Part shown: piece after piece, positions 54,785 to 64,000 of the stretch
Layout: each line of letters opens with the position of its first letter
How positions within the stretch are numbered: the stretch's first letter is position 1
From: Panaeolus papilionaceus
Lineage: Eukaryota; Basidiomycota; Agaricomycetes; Agaricales
DNA: 64,000 nucleotides
Assembly: GCA_015501605.1 (NCBI GenBank)
Contig: JADNRZ010000019.1
Span: 496,001-560,000, forward strand
Direction: 5' to 3'
Made by a program: the position numbers and the translations under genes
The notes under the pieces: generated by a model
The model's input: the letters and a program-made list of their open reading frames with translations, nothing else
Told to the model about the DNA's origin: nothing
The model's database searches: none

Positions 54785-55761
54785 CACTCCCATATCAGCA
54801 TGAGGGTTTCAGACGGTGACCTCGATGCTTTCAGCCTATTAAATTATCATGAAACTGTATACCAAAATCCATTAGTCATGCACATTTTGTTTAACATGAC
54901 CTTCACCGGACTATGGCATTTGTCAACCAATAGTTACAGAAAACACAAAAAGTTGACAGAAAGATGTTTGAGAAGAAATGTGGAAGAAAAAAAAAAGTGA
55001 TGTCGCAATTGCAGAAGGAGGAGCAGATGGTGGTTTAATTGGCCATGCTTGGCATCAACAACCTCGGAACTCTGCGCACCGCCCCAACAACTGACCATGC
55101 TTTGCCAACCACGAAATCGAGTTCAGTGACCAGTCGCAGTCATTGGGTTCTTCATGTATAATGTTGCTTAATCTTTCGTTAACGATCAGCATCTGGACAT
55201 ATTCGCTCACATATAAGATCCCAGTGCCGAAGATACACCTCCTTGCTAGTGAGCACGTTTGGGCTTTTAGCGTCTTGTGCCGCTGGGATGGACTTAGCGT
55301 GGTTAAATTTGGAGACAAATGAATTCCTAGGCAGACAGACAGAGATAGGCAGCGACCAGGATAACGCAGACAATGCGGTACGCTCGAAATTTCAACATTA
55401 CACTCTTACAAGCCTACAAACTGACATGAATAACTCTGACCTGGAAATAGATTCAGCAGTTGAATACTAAGCAGAGAAGCTGGCTCTTTCTACCTTCCTG
55501 TTTCTTCAATGTGCAGCCTTGTCCGTTTTCGTGGTTCCTTGTGATCTCACTGCTCCTGGCATCATTGTTGGCACTATTTTTAAACTGTGTCCCGCAGCTG
55601 TCAGCCTTACCGAAAGCTTTAAGCCTGTTTGTTCAATCAACCCCACACGTATCGGCCAAATGCTGCTATTGTGGCCGAAAGATTGGTTCACATACATAAA
55701 CTGTGTTTCGGAGTATTGGTGACCCAGCGAGCTCTTCCCTGCCTCGCATCCTCGCGAGCCA
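54785..55761. other. Intergenic; possible 5' exons of the ABC transporter
   Basis: No supported gene at 54785-55450. At 55460-55700 all three plus-strand frames are open for 60-80 codons. One is hydrophobic (FLVISLLLASLLALFLNC) and could be an N-terminal exon of the ABC transporter, but no splice join was convincing. The minus-strand frame at 55370-55180 (KEVYLRHWDLICERIC) has no partner. Confidence 0.35.
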
Positions 55762-58700
55762 TGCAGACTCTAAAAATTCCATTTCTTGTAGCATGTTCGA
55801 CCGTTATTGCCCATGTATTATGGGCAGCGTGGAGACTTGCAAAACGTTCCAAAGGAAAAGACGCAAGGATTCCGTATTCCATCATACGCGCCAACGGAGG
55901 CATAACAAGATTGATATTTCGCCTGGGACGCGTTCTCGGTATTCTGACTCTCCTTATCTGCTCAATCATTTCAGTCCGAAAACACAACCCCCTCAATCTT
56001 TCAATATTGTTTCAATTTCCTGAAGCCTTTATCACATATACATATGTCAGTGGTCTCGTGAGTCGTTCAAGTTGATCACACTGATCCTCATTATGTCCAG
56101 GTCTACTCCTTCTTGCTATCTGTTTGTGCTTTGGTATCAGAGTACAATCACTGGAGACTCCTTGCTTCCAAATCTGTTAGCATTGTCTTGCTTTCCACAT
56201 GGGGTGTCTATGCATACCGAGATCTTTGGCCTCTTGCAACCTATACGCTTCAACCACAAGATGGTGTCGAGGGCAACGTGCTTTGGTTCAAGATATCCGT
56301 GTTAACCGTGATATCCGTTATCATGCCTCTTCTTATCCCCCGGCGTTATGTTCCTGTAGACCCCAAGGTAAGACATTTCCAACGTTCCCGGAGACTGTCG
56401 CGTTATTTACTGTCTGGTGATAGAACCCTATGCCCGCCCCGACGACAGAACAAACCGCGTCCTGGCTGTCTTTGGCGTCATTCACCTTCATGGACTCACT
56501 TATTGCATTGGGCTCTCGTGTTCCACATATCCCTGTGGACGCGTTACCACCCTTGCTGGATTCTGACGACTCACACTATCTCATTGAGAAAGGCTTCCAT
56601 GTAAGTGACTTCACGTTATTTTGTGCACTCGTATTCGTTCCTAGTCTGATCTTTTTTAAAACCAATCATAGCACATAGACCGCTTTAGTGGAGCCCCAAA
56701 TCGCCATCTATTCTGGGGTTTAGTGAGGAATTTTTGTGCGTCCTGTTTTCGTATTGGAATTTCTATGCGACGATTCTAATGGTCACTTTCTCGCATTAGG
56801 GAGACTACTCCTCATCGCCTTCATCGCCGACCTTATATCCGTCATCTCTCCTTTGGCATATCCAGTAGGCTTGAACAAAATCCTTCAGTATGTACTCCAT
56901 GTCATTTTTTCTGCGAGTTTAATTATATTTAACCCTCTTGTTGCTGCCAGTTACCTGGAAACTCATGGAGAAGGAGAAACCGTCCGGCCATGGTTCTGGA
57001 TCATATGGCTCTTCCTCAGTCCAACCGTCACCGCCGTCGCGTCAGAAATCACTCTTTACTACTCAATCCAGCTTAACTTCAAACTGAAAGCACTCGTGAC
57101 GGAATTGGTCTTTGAACATAGTCTTCGTGTTCGTCTCACCGCAGATGGGAGGGGCGCCAGTTCTGACATCTCTGATGATGCTGATGACAAGAGCAAGAAG
57201 AACACAAGGAATCTTATTGGAAAAATTAACAACGCCGTTACAACGGACGTGGGTAACGTTCTTGATGGTACAGACTTTTTGAGTTTTGGTGCGTTGTGAA
57301 GTGGTGGTCGTCATTTTGCAGGATCAGTGCTGACTGTTGGTGTTTTAGGGATCGTGAACCCGATTAATCTTGTCATCTGCCTCGTGTTGCTCTACCAAAT
57401 CCTGGGATGGAGGTGTGTCAGAATATGACGACATTGTGAATGTCGGCAACTCATGCATGTTTTATCGTCCCTTAGTGCGTCTGTGGCAGTGGTGTTGACC
57501 CTTTTCCAAGCGCCGTTATCCGGTTACATTGGGACCTTCTTGCAAAGCTACGAGACTACCAAGATGGAAAAGGTTGGTTGGTCTGCGTTTTATTTCGCGT
57601 CTTAGAAAGATACTGATTATCCCCTTTGACCTCTAGACGGATGCCCGGGTTGAGAAGACTTCTGAAGGTAAGTGAATGAGTGAAGCGTCATTTACGTTGC
57701 TAATACGGATAATTTTGCCTTTCAGCTATCTCTGTTCTCCGAATGGTTAAGCTATTTGGATGGGAAGGAAAGATGAAAAATCTCATCAACGAGACACGTC
57801 GTGACGAGCTCGCATGGCTCAAGAAACTCAAGGTAAGTAATTCTTTGCGCACTTACATTGGCCCATGATTCATACTGTATGTTTACTCCAGATACTTCGT
57901 CAAGCAAATGTCATGTTTGCGTACGTCTTCACTTCCCTCCTAGCCTGTCACATTTTGATTTGTTCTTGACCTTCCAGCGCTTGCTTGCCCCTCCTCACCC
58001 AACTCGCAACATACGCAACTCTGACTATTGCTCTAGGAGACGACCTTGTTCGTGAGTTACTGCCAGCCTTGCTATCATCAACATGAGATCTTAAATTAAC
58101 GATTGTCGTCTCCTCAACCTGTTAGCCTCTAAGATCTTCTCCAGTCTTGTCCTGTTTAGTCTGCTCAAAGGTCAACTCCAACAGCTGTCCTGGGGATACA
58201 GCGGCCTCATCACTGGCAAGTCACAGTCACGAATTTTCTGACAGACCCGCATCCTTACCTTTGACATTGTCAGCGAAAGTCTCGCTGGACCGCATTAATT
58301 CTCTTCTGCACGACACAGAGCTCTTGGATTCATTTGCAGAAACAGAACAACGGGTTCACGACGAAGAAGACACGAGAATTGGATTCAAAAATGCCAATTT
58401 TGCCTGGTCCGAAAAAGCCGCAGCAGGAACTGACACCAGCGCAGCTGCTCGCTCATTCACTCTTCAAATCCGGGATGAGATAATTTTCAAAGAAGGAAAA
58501 TTGAATTTAATATCTGGACCGACGTACGTCGTTCATTCCCTTTGTTACCTATCCCGGCTTCTAAATTTGAACCGCACATCAGAGGTTGTGGTAAAACGTC
58601 AATGTTGTTGGCACTCCTCGGCGAAATGCATTATACGCCCGTCTCCAATGCTTCAGATTCGTGGTACAACCTTCCCCGGTCTAAGGGCGTGGCCTATGCG

Positions 58701-61700
58701 GCTCAAGAATCCTGGGTCCTTAATACCACCATCCGGGAAAATATTCTCTTTGGATCTTCGTTGGATGAGGAGCGATACCAACAAGGTCTGAAGCATACTT
58801 CTATGAATGTCCGACCCTGTTTTTCTGACGTGTTTAAATAGTACTTTTTCAATGTGCTTTGAAGCGGGATTTAGAATTATTTGAAGCTGGAGATAATACG
58901 GAAGTTGGTGAACGAGGCTTGACTCTCAGTGGCGGCCAAAAGGTATGCTTTTTACCTCGTTTTAAATACGCAGCTAATATTTCATTGCTGTTAGGCACGA
59001 CTTACTCTCGCGAGAGCTGTATACTCGTCGGCACAGACCATTCTCTTGGACGATATATTTGCTGCTTTGGATGTGCATACGTATGATCTCTCGTTGAATG
59101 GTGTTGTTTCTAGGCTTACGTTTTTATTTTTCATTCATTAGCTCTGCCTCCATTGCAAAGGAATGCTTCGGTGGAGATTTGATGCGAGGCCGTACTGTGA
59201 TCCTTATTGTAAGCCTAAAAGCGTGATAAGGCGCTCTCTGACTGATGCGTGTTCAGACTCATAATCTGCCACTCGTCATGCCGTTGGCAGCGTTCTTGGT
59301 CACCATGAACTCTGACGGTGCATTGGTCACAGAAGACATTGAGCCGGCTCCCTCGCAATTGGACCCCGTCATCGAGGAAATGGAGAAAGAAATTGAAGAG
59401 CCAACTGGCGGCGACGACACGAAAGATGCTAAACCCACCAGTGATGGCAAACTCATCCTGGCAGAGGAGGTCGCAGAGGGGCGCATCACATGGAAATCGA
59501 TCAAATTGCTGGTACATGGCCTAGGAGGGAAACACCTCCTCTTCTTCGTCGTGGTCTGGTTCAGCTTATTGGGGTTACATGAATTATTGCTCTTGACCCA
59601 AACTTGGTTCTTGGGGTACTGGGGATCTCAGTACTCTAACGCTGGCGATGAACCCGTGTCAGCCTTACAGTGAGTCCTCCTCACCCTTCAAGCACTGATT
59701 AATCACGTTCCTGGCTGACTGTCGCGTAGCTATGTGATGATATATGGGTTGATTATCCTTGTATCGTTGCTGGTTCAGGGTATACAGGTGTATACCTTCA
59801 TCCTTGGGGCAATCAGAGCTTCAGAGTCTATCCACACACAACTCGTAGACTCGGTACTCAGCAGTACACTGAGGTCCGTATATGTCTTTCAAACGGCATT
59901 TCCCGAGACGAACTAATTATTGGTTTGGTATATCGCAGGTGGTTAGACGAGACGCCAACAGGACGCATCCTTGCCCGCTTTACTCAGGACATTCAATCAG
60001 TAGACGGAAGCTTACCTTTCCTGCTATCCTATGTCGTTGGACAGATTGTTGGGATGCTTTCTCGTTTCACATCCATCCTCATCTTCACGCCAGCCTTCTT
60101 GGTCCCCGGAATTGCTGTGGCACTGTCAGGGATGTATCTGGCAAAAATTTATCTCAAGGCCCAGCTATCAACCAAGCGGGAAATGAGGTGAGTCTACTGC
60201 AAGCGTACGCGACCTGATTCTCATGTATCGTTTAGCAATGCGCTCTCACCTATGCTTGCACATTTCTCTGCCTCCATTCATGGCCTCGGTAAGGCGTCTC
60301 CTGTTAAGTCTATTTTCTATCGTCTCTGCTGACACCGCGGCTTCTTATGACTAGTGTCCATTAGGGCTTATGGTGCACAAGCCGCTTTCAAAGAGGAAAG
60401 TCTTCAAAGGATCAACCACTACATTCGCATCAGCAGGCCAAGCTACAACCTCAATCGATGGCTTAGCATCAGGATTGACATCTTAGGTGCACTGTTCACC
60501 ACTGGTCTTGCAACCTATCTCGTCTATGGGGCGTCTATTGGGGCGTCAGATACTGGTTTCATTTTGAGTGTTGCGTCATCATTCACCGGCAGCCTCTACT
60601 TCTTGTTGCGCATGTTCAATAACTTGCAGATTCAATCTAACAGGTCTGTATTTGGTTCGGATTTCCGTTGAGTTTGGATAATAACCCTTTTACAAAGCTT
60701 GGAGCGAATCCAGGGCTATCTCGATATCGACCACGAGCCACCTGCAACTGAAGCTGGAAAGCCTCCCGCAGCATGGCCAACGAGTGGTGATCTTCGTGTT
60801 GAAAATCTGTCAGCTCGCTATTCAAAGGTACGCTAATCTGACTCTGTGCGATCAGTTGAGGGTGACCCGATGTTTCTCGGCGCAGAACGGACCGCTTGTC
60901 CTGCACAACTTGTCATTCCACATCCAGTCTGGTCAGCGAGTTGGAGTTGGTAAGTACACCGAGTAACATTTTCTTCTCCTTTACCTACTGATCGTCTGCA
61001 TCCCCTTCAGTCGGTCGCACTGGAAGCGGAAAGGTGCGCGATTTCATTTTTGCGACTGACCCATGTGGACTTATCTCGTCATATACAGAGCTCCCTGACA
61101 CTATCTCTGCTCCGCTGCATCATGACTGAGGGCGAAATGTTTTACGATGGCCTGGCTACTTCTCGAATTAATCTGGAGGCTCTCAGGTCAAGTATCACAA
61201 TCATTCCCCAAACAGTGAGTTAACATTAAAGTCGATCATGGCTGAACAGTTGCTGAGTCGTATTCGTTGTAGCCGGAACTTCTTAGTGGTAGGTGATGAA
61301 CACCACCAACGTTCGTTGGGCACTTCTACAACGCTTTTATCAGGTACCTTGCGCCAAAACCTGGATCCATTTGGAAAAGAAGATGATGCGACACTCAATG
61401 ATGCGCTTCGATGCGCTGGACTCTATGCATTGCAAGAGGCTGCTGGCGACGCAAAGATCACCCTCGACAGCGTTATCTCGGGTGGTGGGAGCAACTTATC
61501 CGTAGGCCAACGACAGATCCTGGCGTTAGCCCGAGCGATACTTCGACGAAGCAAGCTCCTGATCCTTGACGAAGGCATGTTCCACTTTTTTTATATGATT
61601 TCATTTGTCGTGGACGCATACTAACCATCCTCGTTTTAACTCCAGCTACTTCTGCGATAGGTGATTTCTTTTCATTCCACGACGAGTATCCCATATTGAT

Positions 61701-62082
61701 AAGTTCTCGAAGATTACAAAACCGACACTATTATTCAGAACACGCTTCGTACACAGCTCGATCCAGATGTCACAGTTATAACTGTCGCTCACAGACTCCA
61801 GACGATTATGGATTCTGATAAGATTGTGAGTGTCAATGACATTGGCTATTGTGCACATGCTCCTCCCAGTTGACAAATCACGCCCTGAATACAGATGGTG
61901 CTCGATGCGGGTAAACTTGTGCGTCACACCATCTATCGATATATTTCATGCCATACTTATCTGTTCACTAGATGGAATTTGACACGCCCGCTAATCTCCT
62001 AAGGCAACTGAACAGTACACTCAAGGCGTTAGTAGACAAAAGCCATGACTCTGCTATCTTGCGGACCCTGGCTGGACAATAG
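55762..62082 (+). CDS. ABC-C (MRP-type) full transporter
   Basis: Spliced gene with about 20 short introns from [20 protein letters not shown] to LRTLAGQ; upstream exons are possible. Order: an N-terminal five-helix TMD0-like region, linker [19 protein letters not shown], then TMD1 with [27 protein letters not shown]1 has Walker A GPTGCGKTS, Q-loop AAQESWVL, signature LTLSGGQK, Walker [12 protein letters not shown] and H-loop ILITHN. An acidic linker, TMD2 ([30 protein letters not shown]) and NBD2 follow, with Walker [29 protein letters not shown], signature LSVGQRQ, Walker B LLILDEATSAID and [11 protein letters not shown]1 has Asp after the Walker B Asp, and NBD2 has the catalytic Glu, the usual ABCC asymmetry. 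Predicted ATP-driven export of conjugates or metabolites across the plasma or vacuolar membrane. Substrate unknown. Confidence 0.88.
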
Positions 62083-62328
62083 CACCCCCAGTGATACACG
62101 TAGCGCAACTCTCGAAGTGGAGCAAAGTCTCGCAGTCACTCAGATAATTATATCCTCCGAATTGCGCAGATTATAAATGTATCTCGATGTAGAAGTACCA
62201 TTGGTTGTAGAGTCTAAATGAGAGTTTAACGGAGCTGAGTAATTATATGCATAAGACAACCTAACGCGTGCAGAGTAACGAACATTAATGATGAATATTA
62301 AATCAATGACAGAAGGATGCGTGATTGC

Positions 62329-63612
62329 CTAGGAAGACTGAGGCACAGGGAACTGCTCGTCTTCGTCGTCATAAAGAACGGAGGTTCTCAGTTGCTGTCG
62401 TTGACAATAAAACACTTCATCCGGGTTGAGCGGTTGAGACTTCTTGAGTTTATCAAGAATTCGCCGCCTATTCAGCTTATTGATAGCCTTCTTGTTAGCA
62501 TGGTCGAGAAGTTTAATGAGCGTTCTCCTAGCACTCCCTGGAATCCGCGTGTCGAAGCGGCTTGTGATGGACGCGGGTTTTATGGACCCGAACATTTTCC
62601 ATTGATTGTTATTGATTTCTTCCTCCTTCTTATCGAAACGGTCGCGAAAATCAGCAGGAACCCAGTCCCAAAAAGTGTTAGTAAGACAGATTTTATCGAA
62701 AACGTCGCCACCAATAAGATCGCGAGCCCATGAAATGGTTATGGCGGGTTCGATTGCAAAATAGACATCTGTGATGCGGTGGAGATACAGGACCCCACTT
62801 AAAGTCTTCCCTGGCGAACTTGAATACCTGGAAGGATAAAAATTAGGACAAGCAATGAGAATACACCACATGACGCACTCCTCTTTAACCCAGGCGTGCA
62901 ACATCTCCATTATTTCGACATTGATCGCCCTAGCAGGATGATCGAGGATATCGAGGTCAGGCGTATCGATGAGGACCAAAGACGATTTGGTACCGGGAAC
63001 GGGAAATGAGGTAGGATTGATACCTTTGGGTGGGGGGTTTGCTGCGCGCTGCATCTGGGGTGCATTGTCTGTGCGCTTGTTGCTTTCTTTCTTGATAGCA
63101 TCGATGAACTGCGGAGAAAATAAGCTGCTGTTCTCGGCAGTTAGCACGCAACCTCACTGTAGATTTTCCAACACCCTTTAACCCCATCACACTAGGAGAA
63201 ATGTCGTTCAGTAAACCAAAGAAAACAAAGAGAAGAAAATACGCACGCAATAAGAATGTCGTGACGCTCATCGATAGCCTCGAGAGCCGTTCTGAACAGG
63301 AGGGATTCATCATTGTTTAGGGAGTCGGGTGGCTCAGTTGTTGTCGGAAAATTGAAGCCTGAACCTCCCCTATAGAGTACAAGCGCAATGGCAAGGTTTG
63401 GTCAGTCTTAATTACCCCATGAAGGAGTGCCTGCTGCATATACACACCTTCCTGCATCTAGTTTCAGAGGCATGTAGCCCCTTTCCTGCCAACTTGGTCG
63501 GAACCAATTGAAAAGTGTCGTAAGCGGTTGGGCTCGTAGGGGTGAAAACTATGAGTGAATGAGCGACTGGGGGATGAGCGATGAGCAAAATGAGCACCTG
63601 CGACTCGGACAT
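62329..63612 (-). CDS. Divergent G-domain protein G
   Basis: Six exons: 63612-63598, 63548-63448, 63369-63247, 63191-63158 (34 nt), 63108-62879 and 62827-62329. Total 1,002 nt, 333 residues. The 34-nt exon again encodes only G1 (V-MGLKGVGKST). The next exon begins FIDAIKKES and is 30 nt longer than in A, B, D and F, with a Lys/Pro-rich insert. G3 reads LIDTPDLDIL, so the invariant Gly of D-x-x-G is Asp. The last exon has SGVLYLHRITDVYFA, GGDVFDKICLTNTFWDWV (G4-like T-F-W-D) and ASITSRFDTR. The AGKYAF motif is replaced by QPLNPDEVFY, and a Q/R-rich, acidic tail follows. It probably binds nucleotide but may not hydrolyse it normally. The open frame and good splice sites argue for a real gene. 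Confidence 0.75.
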
Positions 63613-64000
63613 TGTTCTGTTCAAGGAGCTGAGAATGTAAGTGGAATCAAGCTTGTGCGCAGATTCGGGGGACCGCTGGAATATGTGCTGTGTGTTGATA
63701 TCGGATTCACTCGATGAGGGAACACGATGGAGGAAGAGAGTTGCTGAGTACATATGCGCCAAGCAAGTGGATGTCTCGGCATCGAAGGGTGTTTCATAGT
63801 CTGCAATACTTTTCATAAACATAGCATGGCAAGCCCGCTACTTTATTTATTGCTTACATTTAAGTCATTACTTTTAAGTGGAGCAATCATCATCATGACA
63901 AGACAAAGGTTGGGAAGGTGTGGGCGGGGATGAAGCATTACAGGCAGCTGAATTGGGGTAAGCAGGAAGAGTATTGCGAGACATTGAATGAGCGTTACAG
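63613..64000. other. Upstream region of gene G, window end
   Basis: No gene recognised. The minus-strand 136-codon frame at 63822 overlaps exons of G in another phase and is a shadow. The window ends before any further feature is visible. Confidence 0.4.

Noticed and set aside
1..64000. CRISPR arrays, operons, riboswitches, tRNA or rRNA genes
   Set aside because: No spaced short direct repeats, cloverleaf or rRNA motifs were seen, and the intron-rich layout is eukaryotic.

Overview
The window looks like nuclear DNA of a mushroom-forming basidiomycete (Agaricomycetes). Genes are split by many 45-80 nt introns with GTRNGY donors and YAG acceptors. The gene content is typical of that class: a DUF6535 membrane protein, fungal wax-synthase-type acyltransferases, LRR/F-box-like proteins, an ABC-C transporter, an expanded family of G-domain proteins, and Ty3/Gypsy retrotransposons. 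No rRNA, tRNA, CRISPR array or bacterial-type operon was seen. Gene models were spliced by eye. Where exon coordinates are given, every junction keeps the reading frame unless stated.

Layout. 1-9 kb: a molybdopterin-synthase small subunit gene, a 685-bp Harbinger-type element with perfect TTA target duplications, a secreted probably GPI-anchored protein, a multi-pass membrane protein, an LRR/F-box-like gene and a 58-residue two-exon ORF. 9-20 kb: two esterase-like phytase-domain secreted proteins with matching 8-exon structures, flanking a DUF6535 gene, then a tandem pair of wax-synthase/MBOAT acyltransferases. 20-26.8 kb: the first half of a G-domain gene array (relic, gene A, gene B, pseudogene C). 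26.9-33.9 kb: a decayed Ty3/Gypsy chromovirus with TTAGT target duplications, itself carrying a nested 954-bp TRIM. 34-41.5 kb: repeats and three LRR/F-box-like genes. 41.55-50.26 kb: an 8.7-kb Gypsy element whose 791-bp LTRs read identical and whose gag and pol frames are intact. 50.3-54.8 kb: the second half of the G-domain array (D, E, F). 55.7-62.1 kb: a complete ABC-C (MRP-type) transporter gene. 62.3-63.6 kb: a divergent last member of the array (G).

The main signal is the G-domain array: six gene models, one pseudogene and one relic in about 43 kb. In all six gene models the P-loop (G1) is encoded by its own 34-nt micro-exon, with similar flanking exons. The B-C block and the D-F block share both genes and noncoding flank, so they look like a segmental duplication that retrotransposons later separated. 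E and F are open into each other and may encode one protein with two G domains, although E carries a +1 frameshift. What the family does cannot be read from the sequence. Animal and plant AIG1/GIMAP-like GTPases in similar clusters act in immunity, but that is only an analogy here.

The two retroelements contrast in age. The chromovirus has three in-frame TGA codons, each explainable as CGA to TGA, and four of its five LTR differences are CpG transitions, which suggests methylation-linked decay. The 8.7-kb element shows no decay and looks recently mobile.
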